DNA of 64,000 nt from Amphiura filiformis (lineage: Eukaryota > Echinodermata > Ophiuroidea > Amphilepidida > Amphiuridae): positions 40,450,526 through 40,514,525 of the forward strand of contig NC_092637.1 of the NCBI RefSeq assembly GCF_039555335.1, in the 5' to 3' direction. A program made the translations under genes and the position numbers. Below are positions 22,761 to 34,663 of the stretch, one piece after another (position 1 is the stretch's first letter; every line of letters starts with the position of its first letter). The notes under the pieces are model-generated. The model ran no database searches. It was not told the DNA's origin and worked only from the letters and a program-made list of their open reading frames with translations.

Positions 22761-23917
22761 GGTTGTTTGATGGCATGTAAAACCTAGTCATTTTAAAGAA
22801 AGGTTGAACAATGATGGCGCTTTTTATCTAAAATCTTCGTTGCATCTTTACAAGGGGTAGAGACTTATAAAATGATATTAGAACATCAGCAAACAGACTA
22901 CATGACAAGGGAATTTTCAGAAAACTTTTTATATTGAAATATAAGGTATAACTCATATTATTTGGCTAATTTAAATTTAATATATATGTAAATAGCGCCC
23001 TCAATTCGCACACAAATGTACAATTTATAGAATTAAAATTACCACAAAAAAGCAGAAAAAATGAATAATTTGATATAGAAACAAAAAACTATAATAAAAA
23101 TTGCTACAAAATATATGTGTATATACAGTTTATTAGCCCAGCAAAGACAAAAACGTTTTTAAAACGCTTTAAATAAGATATATTTTGGGTTTTGGTTTAG
23201 GTAAAAACGTTTTAATAACATTAAAATGTCGGGTATATAAAGGTCCTGAAATCGTTTTAAAACGTTTTGTATGAAAACACACTACAACAATATTTTTAAA
23301 ATGTTTTCGAAATGTCATTGTAAACTATTTTTGCAAACACTTTTGGCCAAATATTTTGTCAACACTTAAATAACATTATGTTAAAATATTTGCACCCAGC
23401 AAACACAGAAATGTTCTTAAAATGTTTTTACAAAACGTTTTAATAACATTTAAATGTCGGGTTATATAAAGGTCGTGAAAACATTTTAAAAACGTTATTG
23501 TAAATATTTTGGGCAAACATTTTTTTTTTAAATATTTTTTCAACCCCAAAATAACATTCTGTTTAGAATGGTTTGTACCAATTTTTCTAAAATGTTTTTG
23601 GAATGTTATTAAAACGTTTTTATACCCTTTATATAACCTAACATTTAAATGTTTTCTGTAAAACATTTGTGTTTGCTGTGCAGTAAATTACCAACAAATG
23701 TTATTTAATGTTATGAAAACGTTTTATACCATTAATGTACCCTTTATATAACCCGACATTTAAACGTTTTCTGACAACCTTTTATAACCTTTTGCGAATG
23801 ATGTCGAAAACGTTTTGTGTTTGCTGGGAGTGTGCTAGCTGTTGGTATTATTCAGGTCTAGAATTGAACATTATAATAATTGTTAGAAAAATTAATAAAT
23901 GATCACATCAAACAACC
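22761..23917. mobile_element. MITE with TIR GGTTGTTTGATG, nested in copy B
   Basis: The element begins ggttgtttgatg and ends catcaaacaacc, a perfect 12-bp inverted repeat. Copy A of the surrounding repeat lacks it, at about position 1825. The part near both ends ('gatggcgctttttat', 'gcgccctcaatt', 'aataaatgatcacatca') recurs in short copies at 56379-56665 and, as a right end only, at 55265-55363. A target duplication could not be defined. It carries another MITE inside. Confidence 0.8.
23137..23829. mobile_element. Nested 'cccagcaaacac / AACGTTTT' MITE
   Basis: It starts 'cccagcaaagacaaaaacg' and ends 'cgttttgtgtttgctggg'. The interior is full of AACGTTTT and 'gtcgggttatataaaggt' in both orientations. 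A second, smaller copy with its own ends (about 23397-23682) seems to sit within it. Related pieces occur at 3874-3945 and 37513-38914. Non-coding. Confidence 0.78.
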
Positions 23918-24499
23918 GTCTTTCGGTACTATTTTCTAACGGTCATTACACGGTATACAAATCGTGGGGAGAGTTCATGATCGTCATAAGTACAGTAGAA
24001 TGTGATAGCTGCCTTATGTAAAACACTTATTATTTGCAGCACACCCCTCATTGTAAATTGTTGATTATCTATATTACTTTCCTGATGACCTCTAAGCTGG
24101 CTGGCTGGGGCTGGCTGGGGGTGGCTACGGGGCGTTATCTCAAGGACAATATTGTTCAAGGTTGCGCCGCAGGCTTACAAAGAAACAATAGCAATCAAGC
24201 TTAAACTTTAAATTAGCACCCGATAGAGGGCAGGGCCTGAAGAATGAGGGAAATTATGGGGTAAATATTTAACGGAATAAACTGCATAATCATATTATTT
24301 AGATTTATTCCGTTAAAAATCTTATTTTAACTTATCAAATTACTAGTTTTTATATTCTATGGTGTCAATGTCGCACATTAATATGTGATCCTGTCTTCTG
24401 GAGTACAAGAGTATACTCTCACATGATACTTAATATGTGATCTTAATACAGTATCTCATATTAGTTTTCATGTTCTCCTACCCACTATGGGTGCTTTAA

Positions 24500-25880
24500 T
24501 AGTATAATCTAGCTTAATCTAGCAGTTGTGTTTGTAATTGTAATTAGATACAGAGAGCTACTGAGACAGCGCCCCACCCCCCTCTGTGGTGGTTTCGTTA
24601 TGTAGATGACACTGTAAACTTTTAAGTTTAAAAGAAAAGTTCTAAGTTCTTAAAGTTTTAAGTTCTTAAAAGTTTAAAAGTTTTAAGTTCTTAAAAGAAG
24701 TGTCGCTCTCACGAATTCACTGACCATCTCAATTCGCTGGATAAGGACATTCAATTTAAAAGTCACCATTTATCGCAAAAGTACACACACGGAGCAATAT
24801 CTTAATTTCGCCTCGAATCACCCCATTGATCACAAACTTGGAGTCACCCGAACTTTGTACCATAGTGCCGATACCGTAGTCACCACCCACCAGGATCGCG
24901 AGGACGAGAAATCACACGTGAACAAGGCTTTAGCGAAATGTGGATACCCCAAATGGGCCCTCGATAAAGCCACTCACCCAAAAACTCACAAAACGAACGA
25001 TGTGGGCGATAAACGCCCAAATAAAGGTCACGTAGTGCTTCTCTACATCAAAGGTACGTCTGCAGCCATTAGAAGGACTTTTAGTAATTACGGGGTTAGC
25101 GTGTTTTTTAAAACCACCCGCACACTAAGACAAATCCTTGTGTCACCTAAGGACAAGACAGATAAGACGGACATTACAGGTCCGTTATACTACATCCCAT
25201 GCCAGGGCAAAACTGTAACCGGACAGTGCAAAGAAGCTTATCGGTGAAACCGAACGCTCTTTGAAAACACGGTTTTATGAACATAGGAGGCCTAGTAATA
25301 CAGCATCTGAGGTCTCAAACCACATTCACATCGAGTCTCCTGGACACTCTGTGGACTTAGACAAAGTTCACACACTCGACAGGGACAGCAGGTGGTTCCA
25401 ACGTGGAGTCAAAAAAGCAGTTCACATCAAAGCCAACCAACCAAAGACGGGGCCGATTCAAACTCTCAGAGGTGTACGAGTCTGTTATCAGGTCAAAGGT
25501 CAAAGAGATCACGACCTGATACAGTCACTCACTCGCTGATGAGAAAGATGGAGTACCATCTGAAAATTCCGAGGCAGGAATTAAATCAAAATCATGCAAT
25601 TAGTAATAAAACATTATTTTAAATATTTATATATTAATTTTCTCTGAGGATCTGCAGCAAATTGATTGATCTGATTATATTTTTGTCGGTGTGGTGGTGT
25701 GGCTAGTGATCAGGTAATGACGACGACGACGATGATGTTGATGACGATGACAGATGATGATGATGATAATTAATACACAAACGAAAAAGAGGAACAAACA
25801 TGCCTAGCATGTAATTCTATTTTAACACGGAAAGGTCAAATGACCTCTTGTCTTCTTGTAGATTATGCATATCTCTTTAT
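24500..25880. repeat. GAT-rich interspersed repeat, copy 3, split by a Penelope-like element
   Basis: The left part ends 'aattagatac' at about 24548. The right part resumes 'taataaaacat' at about 25602 and runs through the GAT-rich core (25718-25770) to 'tctctttattg'. In the intact copies these words are adjacent apart from about 4 bp, so the insertion between them is clear. Confidence 0.75.
24549..25545 (+). mobile_element. Penelope-like element, RT end plus GIY-YIG endonuclease
   Basis: The reading begins with a C-motif region FRYVDDTV near 24590. A deletion and a short 'aagttttaa'-rich patch (24615-24700) follow. It continues in shifting frames with THTEQYLNFASNHPIDHKLG near 24790 and TLYHSADTVVTTHQDREDE. 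Then come CGYPKWALDKA, a GHVVLLYIKGTSAAIRRTF segment and TLRQILVSPKDK. The GIY-YIG part has YYIPCQGK, FYEHRRPSN and LDRDSRWFQRGVKKAVHIKA. The order matches Penelope-type proteins. Frames change at least twice and a stop separates 24855-25247 from 25261-25539, so it is inactive and 5'-truncated. It sits inside a copy of the GAT-rich repeat. Confidence 0.85.
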
Positions 25881-26305
25881 TGTAAAAGTCGGTTTGGCCA
25901 TGAAGAAAAAAAATGTTACATGCTGTTTGAATTATAAAGATATAGTTGATTGACCTTATAATGTTTGTGCACTCACGTATTTGGGTATAAACACATCATA
26001 CTCCACAACTCGAGGTCTGCTCTAACATCGTCACCGGAAGTGAAATAACTTCCCGCCAGTCATCAGCTGTTGGATCATCACAACAACACTAAGCTTTGAT
26101 AAAGTCAGTGGCTCACTGACGAAACTGTCAGCAAGAAAAACTAGTAAGTTTTCTTCAAACTGGTTTTGACAAAAGAAAAACTCTCTTAATCCCGTTGATA
26201 TTGTTATATAAGTTTATTTTTCTCATCTTCTCCACTCGCCGCCGTATAAAGGTAAGTAGACGACATCCACGTTCTGAAACAAGGAAAAAATTCTAATTGA
26301 CAAAT

Positions 26306-26877
26306 AAACTGGGCTCAAAAAGAAACTTATAATTTTTTCACAAGGTCATATCTTAAAATCCTCTCCATAAAAATGAACAAAATTTACATATAGGATTACT
26401 TCAATACTCAAATACATGTCAGTAACCAAGCAGTTGTCCAACTGACACAACAGCAAAATGGAATGACACGGAACAGCTTCCTGGCAGGCGAATAATTGGC
26501 ACCCAGCAAAAGAAATCTGTGAGAATGCGTACACGTACACAGGCGATAATTTCCAAAGAGTATGTGGAATAATGTGGAATGGGGCTGCTTCTGCTTTTCA
26601 CACATCTTCAAGAAACAGGTCATGTTCCACACAATTCCAATTACTCATAGATTTCTTGTGTTGGGTGCCAATTAGTAAGCTGTGAATGTGGTCCAGGAAG
26701 CTGTTCCACGTCAGTGCATTTTGCTGTTGTGTCAGTTGGGCAATTGTTGAGTTACTGACCAGTGTTTAGAGTAGAGCATTGAAGTAATCCTGTGTGCAAT
26801 TTTGGGTCATTTTTATAGACAGGATGTTAAGATATGACCATCTGAAAAATTATAAGTTTCTTTTTGAGCTCAGTTTG
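26306..26877. mobile_element. Palindromic MITE (~570 bp, arms ~250 bp)
   Basis: The left arm from 'gctcaaaaagaaacttataa' is answered by 'ttataagtttctttttgagc' on the right. Inner words also mirror each other: 'caactgacacaacagcaaaatg' against 'cattttgctgttgtgtcagttg'. Arms show roughly a tenth of positions changed. Non-coding. Confidence 0.85.
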
Positions 26878-26989
26878 TGATCAAAATAGCCTTTACATTT
26901 TACGCCAGCATGCTCCCATTTAGGCAAAATATTTGGCTAAATTCAGGCTTTGATTACCAGTAATTATAAACGGGAGGTTGCATTATATA

Positions 26990-27258
26990 GCGTCACCCTC
27001 ATAACCAAAGTGCCTAAGTCATTATTACATGTTTCTCATTTCCAATTTTGATTTTCTGAGTAATAAACCCATAATTAATCAAATTTCCAGGTTCATTCTT
27101 CATTATCTTGTGGAATACATCAAAAGAGATGAATTCTACAAGTTAATGAAGAATGCGGCTGGAAATTTGATTAATTATGGGTTTATTACTTGGAAAATCA
27201 AAATTGTAAATGAGAAACATGTAATAATGACTTAGGCACTTTGGTTATGAGGGTGACG
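26990..27258. mobile_element. Palindromic MITE (~268 bp)
   Basis: The left arm 'cgtcaccctcataaccaaag' and 'ttattacatgtttctcattt' is mirrored by 'aaatgagaaacatgtaataa' and 'ctttggttatgagggtgacg'. Arms of about 110 bp surround a spacer of about 50 bp. Non-coding. Confidence 0.87.
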
Positions 27259-27302
27259 ATTAGACAAACGGCAGCTGTCTTCGTAAAATGGTATATATGA
27301 CC

Positions 27303-27550
27303 AGTGGCGTAGCGAGGGGGATGGGTGGGGCACGTAGCCAGCACTTTTTCAAAGGGTGACCAAAGATGGGTCAAGCCAACCTTTAGGGGGGGGGCAGCCT
27401 TTGACGAAAATGGTCAAAAATAGGCTAGAAAGTAATAAAAGGGCTACAAATCTTACATATCGTGGCGGCCAGCAAGGAGGGGGAGACAAGGGGTGGGGCG
27501 AGACTTCTCGAAGGGGGGGCAATTGCCTCCCTTTGCCCACTGGCTACCGA
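27303..27550. mobile_element. Possible hAT-type MITE with one clear end
   Basis: It begins CAGTGGCGTAGCGAGGGGG, the end type seen at 31505. The right end is degenerate (tggctaccgacg near 27541). The interior is G-rich ('gggggggg'). Confidence 0.45.
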
Positions 27551-27587
27551 CGTCTTTTTGTGCATTTTTCAGTTGCGTCAGACGTGA

Positions 27588-27710
27588 TGCAGGCGCCGTA
27601 TTTAGCATTAGCTTTGGACATTTAATTATTTTCTTTATTTTCCACCCGACTTACCCTGGTGTAACAATTAAATATCCAAAGATAACGCTGAATACGGCGC
27701 CTCCGCCTAA
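27588..27710. mobile_element. Short palindromic MITE, related to 63302-63437
   Basis: 'ggcgccgtatttagcattag' on the left faces 'aacgctgaatacggcgcc' on the right. The second copy at 63302-63437 has the same 'ttagctttgga' and 'ggcgcctccgc' words. About 120 bp, non-coding. Confidence 0.7.
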
Positions 27711-28475
27711 TGTTCAGTTATTCGCAGCCATTTCGTGGTCTCTGTCTTGATTTTCCGCTTCAGTTGTTAGTTTTGTTCAAGGTGTTGTTCGACGCTTTAG
27801 ATGCTGCGGAAAATTGTTGCCGCTACGGAAGTTGGCGGAAAAGTAGCCGCCAGCTGCGTCTGTCACAACGGAAATACACCCGCAAGACGTCGGACTATGC
27901 GATGGCTATGATAACTACCTGCCTATTGGTCAAAACGAAGTTTTCATTATCAATTGGACCAATCAGTAACATTGTTAGAATAATTTCACCACACACAAAA
28001 TTGAGGTGAATTATTTGCAAAGCTCCATTCTGATTGGTGATTAAAATGAAAATATCATGTAATTGACCAATCAGAGAGAATGTTAGATCGGCAGGTAGTG
28101 CTCTGGGGTTAATATGTTTTCAAAACTGGGTGAAAATACATATTTTAACAACTGGTAATTCAACAAGAAGGGACAATTTAATGATTTTTTTCGTTTAACT
28201 TTTAATATTTATTACACTTTCTTGTAAACAGGGAGTCCAAAAAAGGGTGACATATACAATTATTTAATGTTAACAAATATAAATTTCCTTTTCATGATAC
28301 CCTCTCCTAGTAATCTTATGAATGTCAAGTTCGAAACTTGTGAACCTATCCGCATTCCACGCATTCCTGAGCAAGCTCTTTATCATACCTGACATAATAC
28401 AACACGTGCTTTATTCCCACCGTCCATTAAACTTGATCTCCTAAGTTGCATTTATGATACGGAATTAAAACTTAA

Positions 28476-28814
28476 GGGGGCAAAATTTGGTGCCTATTTT
28501 TGCATTTTTCTCAAAAATTATAGAGCATTGATGACAAGTAAGATATGTATATTATAGGGGCAAGGACTACAACTACTTCACTGGAAATTTTATTTCAGCA
28601 CAGACAACAGTTGTGGAGTTACAGTCAAAAATGAGGGAAAACCAATGTGTGATCAATAAATCAATAACTACTTGCCTTGAGTTGCTGAATTTTCAGTGCA
28701 GTAGTTGTAGTCCTTGCCCCTATAATATACATATCTTACTTGTCACCAATGCGCTATAATATTTGAGAAAAATACAAAAATAGGCAAAAAATTGGCCAAG
28801 GGTGTACTACCCCC
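28476..28814. mobile_element. TTAA-target MITE (339 bp, Kolobok/piggyBac-like)
   Basis: It is flanked by TTAA at 28472-28475 and 28815-28818. Ends read GGGGGCAAAATTTGG on the left and a C-rich complement with an inserted 'gtactac' on the right. Internal arms mirror each other: 'tatattataggggcaaggac' against 'gtccttgcccctataatata'. G-rich ends next to TTAA fit Kolobok better than piggyBac, but no transposase is present to decide. Confidence 0.8.
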
Positions 28815-29179
28815 TTAAGAGACAATTACAGAAATAATTACTAAAGAATATCTTTTTGTTGTACCACCGCAAAATGCGTTTTATTTTCTACATGTAATCT
28901 TTTTTGGGACACTCACAAAAGTTTAACATTGTCAAAGATTACCCGTACTACTTTAAACCAATAACCAATATCTGTGTACGTGTAATCATAGCTGCCGCCA
29001 ATATCGACTATTAATATTTTTTGTCTTTTTGAATTACGCTTACGTTACGGAATTTGGAGTTAGTGGAGAGTTTGCGAGTTATTATATCAAGATCTGTTAA
29101 AGAATAAATGTTATTTTTTGATATTATATTGTGACCTATATTAATCTATATTAAGTTCTACAAATTTAAGTTTAAACCT

Positions 29180-29360
29180 CGTGTCACTTTGAGTTTGGTA
29201 GTGACGTCAAATGCATATATGTATGTGAGAGAGTGTTGCGATTGTGCCGCCTTTTACACGCGATCGTATTATGCAGTGATTTTGAAAACCGACGTCCACG
29301 TTTCAAGGCTACGCAGCCAAAAATGCGCAGTGACATCACTACCAAACTCAAAGCGACACT
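29180..29360. mobile_element. Palindromic MITE (~180 bp)
   Basis: 'gtgtcactttgagtttggta' on the left is answered by 'taccaaactcaaagcgacac' on the right. No coding sequence. Confidence 0.78.
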
Positions 29361-29364
29361 ACAA

Positions 29365-29614
29365 CCCATTCCAGAAAAATACAGCTCTAATTTTTTTAGA
29401 TTAAAAAATATTATCTTATACTTCTGCCAAATAAAACACAGCTCAATCCTCATTATTCATTTATATATTAGTACTAACTGGTAATCAAACTTTTTCTTAT
29501 ATCTTCAGTTATCACTAGTAAATGATTAGGATTGAGTTATGTTTTTTATTTGGTAGAACTTGATAATATTTTTTAATCCCAGAAAAATTAGTGCTGTATT
29601 TGTCTGAAATGGGG
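29365..29614. mobile_element. Palindromic MITE (~250 bp)
   Basis: 'cccattccagaaaaatacag' and 'aaaaaatattatc' on the left mirror 'gataatattttttaatc' and 'ctgtatttgtctgaaatggg' on the right. Half a copy occurs at 4117-4222. Confidence 0.75.
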
Positions 29615-29939
29615 AGTATATTATAACAGTGCAGTATGTTTATTATAGTTGACGAATCTATACTATAAACCGTTCATATGCATGTTTAACCTATAGAGTG
29701 CCTTAAGCGATTCGCTGATCGCCGGTAGCGATTAACAGTCTGAGAGATGACCGTATTTGCCGTAACCGGTTAGGCTTAGGGTTAAGGTTAGAGTTAGGGT
29801 ATGCTAATTGGTTCCGGCAAATACGGTCAGCGACTCCCTCTTAAGGCAAAACCGGCATTACACTGCTAAAAAATGGATGCGGACGCGCACGGTTTATAGT
29901 ATTTAGTGATACGTCAGTATGCGGTAATTACGACAAAAT

Positions 29940-32900
29940 TTATTGAAATGGTCCATATGGTCGTATTTTCATTTCTGTTCGTCTCAAGGAGTATTTATTC
30001 CCTTTCCAAGCATCCCACTTCACCAATTTAGCTGTTTGATCTTGGGCTCCGTGCAGGTACGGTCCATTTAAATCGGATTGGGTACAGGCGTTAAACCAGA
30101 AGGCACTTTCACGTACAACTGCACAATTAGTGCCATAGAGGTCATTGTCAGCATCCTTGGTTGTGAACGCCATATCAGCATGATAAGTCAGTGAATCACC
30201 TGTAAAGATATCACGACAACTTATTTATATCTTTATTTAGTTTCATTCTTTAGCAATGCGTTACTTGATTATTATGTGCATTCATGGCGGGATGACGGAG
30301 GTCACGACCCTCTTACGTGTCCCTATTCCACTTTTTTCCATTGCAATAATTGCGCTGTGCATCTTCCATTTTAGCCCTAAAAAAACCTGATTTGGGACGG
30401 AATAGGGTACAATAACAACATTTTGCGCGCTTTGGCGCGGACTGGTCCATCAAATAGCACAATCCAGCTTCATTTTGGTTTAAATACCGCGCAAATGTCA
30501 CAGTAGAACAGGCATAAAATATGCTCTTCCACCCTAAATTCTAATGCTTCCGCCACCACTGAGTGCACAGTTGATATTCGGACCATTCTTGGAATTACAT
30601 ATTATATTTGGAATTTCTGGGTCTGAATTGAATGTCATACACGTTCTACATGTGAAAGATACCATCACAGTCAACAACAGTGGCGTACCGATCGGGGTTA
30701 TATAAACGTAGGGCCTGCCTATTGGATTTTGACCTTTTATTTTTATAATAAATATAATATAATAATAAATAATATTTATTATAACTAGAGAACTATACGT
30801 CAAAAATTGGTCAAACTATTTATACTTTGTTGAGAAATGCTTTGGTGTGGAGTTGAACAATATTTGACCAATATGTCCTTTTTACCGCATTGACCTTGAC
30901 CTATTTTGCGATGTGTCTTATGCAACGATCCATTCCTTGATGGTGCAAACAATTAAGTTGGATTTTTATTTGCAAGACAAACTTCAGAAATCGAGACCAT
31001 TTTGGTTAAAGTCGGAGGATTCTTAGCTTTTGACCACCTGTGGACCCCAACATGTGACCCCAAGGAGCCCCAAATACGATCTGTGACCTTTTTGTTTACT
31101 CTAATGTAAAAGAGTGAATTTCTAATCTTTCAAGGAGTTGAACGAAGGACAACCCGTTTTTGAGTGGAAACCCACTCTAAAATGAAAGAAAGTATATTTT
31201 CTATAGGCAATATTCACTCTTTTGAGAGTATACAGACTACTTTTGTCAATCGTTTTAGAGTGAAAATTTTCCACTCAAAAAGGGGTTGTCCTGCATTTCA
31301 CTCTTTCACTCTTTTTTTCCACTCAGAGTACATTTAGAGTGTATAATTCTAGAACCATATGTCGCAGATATGCCAAACTATACTTTTCCTGAATCGAGAG
31401 GGATCATAGAAATACGTTGATGTGGTGTTAAACATTTTAATGTGCTCTCACGTCTAGTTACGACACTGGGATAAACTGGAGTGCTGGCAAATTTTACTAA
31501 CTCACAGTGGCATAGCGACGGGGGGGGGAGGCGCACGTGCGCTGGGCGCCACCTTTAGGGCGCCGAATTGACGTCAGCGTCGATTCTGCGCCCCTCCAAG
31601 CGACATTTTGTTTCAAGAATTGGGGAGGGGCAATATTATGTATCCTTAGCCCTGGGCGCCACAACCAATAGCTACGCCACTGCCAACTCGTTTGCAGTGT
31701 ATACGGGTAATGGGGCATTGTCTTACCTGCTGTACCACTGTAAGTCCCTAAAGACAACTTGTAATTAGTGTCCTCACCGCTGACCCGGAAGTGATCATAT
31801 TCAGATATCGTGTCTCTCCTCGAAGTCTTCCAAATCTACACGCAGCTCATAACGTTCCTGGTTGGTAATCAGAAAGATATACTTGTTGCCTAGCCAATAA
31901 TCGCTACCTATAATAGCCAAAGCCTTCACGGTATTCGTCCCAGCCACGATAGAAATCGACGGAATTGTCCTCCCTTTTTTGAAATATCTGAAAAACAAAA
32001 ATGCGCACCTGTTATTGTTTTTAATTTAATTATGTAAACCGTATTCGCCTATTTGCATGTCTGCAATCATATATAGATTGAATACAATACCGCTCTTTGC
32101 AAAGATACAAATCATATAGGTGCGAGTGATCAACATGATAGGAATATTCTATAGATCTTTATCCCTGTTCTTCGAGGTACCGCTTGAACGTACTAGTGCA
32201 GCGTGATATAATCAAAAATTGTTTGTACCTATTGATATGGTATAGTTAATCTGATAATTACGTCACTTCGACAGCGAATATATCCACCGAATTATATATC
32301 ATCATTTCATTTGCCAGTAAGAAACATTAAACATGCAACAAAAGCACGTACAATTATTACACAATCGATTAATTAAAAACAATTGCAATTTGCAAAGAGA
32401 AGAGTTGATCAGCAATTAAGCAGGACTTATTAAACGACAAGACCCCCAGTCCATGATGAGGAATTCAAAATCCAATCCGAATTTCCATAATAATTGTAAC
32501 GGCCAAAAATAATTTGCATCTGCATTATTGACTATAGTTGGTTCCTTTTTAGATATTGATAAAGACATATAATTTTGTGTATTTGTCTATTCATTTTAAA
32601 CAAAAACCAACCAGAAAGGATATGTCACTTTCCTGGATTGACATATCAAATGAATTCCAGAAACACTAAATTAATGGCTCTTTACGCGCAATTCATTGTC
32701 CAAAGTTGTCTTGTCCCCGCTCTCAACACACACACAGAGATCATTATCGATGTCTCTAAACTGACTAAAATGAGTAGATAAGGTTCTAGTATGGGATCCA
32801 GAATGTTCACTTATTTGTGTACGTTTCAACATTACCTGTTATCTTTATCAACACTTGGGTAGTGACTGCTATTGGCAACCGATGCTAGAAGTAGTTCCGT

Positions 32901-34626
32901 CGGTTGCCAATAGCAGTCACAACCCATCAAGTGTTGATAAAAACAACAGGTGTTGTTGAAACGTACACAAGTAAGTGAATAGTCTGGATCAGATACTAAG
33001 AACCTTATCTACTGAGTTTACTTTACCGATCCTGATGAATTTGTTCATTCATGACTAAAATGAATTTGAAACCACTTTTGTTTTGCACAAAATTACTTTT
33101 TTTGACAAGATTGACAAAATGTTGACGTCGTTTTGTTACAGGTTTAGCGCGTAAAGAAAAACACTGTTACTAAAAATGCCAAAAGTGTATTTATGTTATC
33201 AAGCAATATGCTACTAATCTAAATCCGTTGGGGTGTGATAGTTCACCTTATAATTTTCACTCTTTTTCGCGTGTAGCTAGGTTATTTTTTATGATAATAT
33301 AGACTTACAATTTTTGTAACGTTGGGCAAATAGCATAGCGGTAACATCGTTCATTTTTACTAATCAAATTCAATCCCCAATTGTTTATTCTTATGTGAAA
33401 ATGTACATATTGCACAAATATATGTTGAGCACCTTTTTCCTGGAAAAGCGCCAAAAACGCACCTCGGGGACACAATATTCATGCGGCATTCAACGTCCGG
33501 GAGTGTTGCCGTCTCAATGTCTGTTTTGCTTACGATATTGGCTGTTGCCGCATTGAAATGACGTAGGCCACCATTGTCTGGAAAAATAAATTAAGCCGCT
33601 TCTTTGTCGGGCACCATTAATTGCTTTCTAATGATTTTTGGCCTCAATATTATGTCATTTTATCACAGTCGTTTGTTCATGGAATCGTGTGACACAATTT
33701 GTTGTCAAAAACTAAGGGACGCACCATTAGATTCTCAGGGGGGGCATGGGAGTTTGGGTCAGGCAGATTTTTTTTTTTCGCCGCCGAAGGCGGCGAATTT
33801 TTTTTTTTTTTTTTTTTTAAGAGGACCAAATTTTTTTTTTTGCCGCCTTCGGCGGCGAAGTTTTTTTTTCAATTTTTTAATGTACATTTTTATACAAAGT
33901 TGGGTGGGGGAAATTTTTTTTTTTTTACTCATCAGTGAGGCAAAGTTTTTTTTTTTTTCTCACTAGTGGGCAAAGTTTTTTTTTTTTTTTCTCACTAGTG
34001 GGCAAAGTTTTTTTTTTCAAAAACTCCCATGCCCCCTGGAAATCTAATGGTGCGCCCCTAAGTTGTCGCTTGGTCAAGTAAAACAACAACTCAAACAAAC
34101 ACACTTACACAAACAAAATAAACACCATATCATACAAAACAAAAACACAACCCTTACCGTCCACCCCCCTCCGTCGGATTCCATATCACAATATACAAGG
34201 AGAGGCCCGTCATTGCCAAATGGATAGATGGTATATTTGCCACTTTTGCTGTGCCCTTGTTGAAAAAGGTCATAGCAGTCTTGAGGTTGCTCCTTTTCTT
34301 CTTGTCCGCAAGTTTCTGTTTGAAAATGCAAATGTTAATAAAGTTATAACTATTGTTGCCCAAAATAGTAGGATTTTCAGTGATGACACCGGTGTTGCCA
34401 AAATTTCAAAATTAAAAAAAAACATTTCAGCAAAAATTTGGTGTTTTTTCCCAGATTTTACAATTTTTTCAGCTTTTGTTAGTAATTTTCCTCTTTGTGG
34501 CCTCTCACACCACACCCGTGGAAAGAAAAAGTCCAAGTTAAGACCCATATCCCCAACCCCCACCACCGCTGCCACACTGTCCTTGAATACAAGTTCCTAT
34601 TGTAGCCTGTGTCCAATAATTAAAAT

Positions 34627-34663
<37 letters not shown>

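Larger units (their letters stand above)
21453..24085. repeat. ~2 kb interspersed repeat, copy B, with a nested insertion
   Basis: It is collinear with 1-2034: 'gtattattcagattagatg' at the start, 'gcagagaggtagtggagtt' near 21700, 'gcatgcttgaac' near 22685 and 'gtaaattgttgattat' near 24050. It is interrupted at 22761-23917 by a 1157-bp element absent from copy A. Smaller indels occur throughout. Confidence 0.8.

Noticed and set aside
33604-33966. Phe-rich protein of 120 residues
   Set aside because: The phenylalanines come from T tracts in a Harbinger-type MITE.
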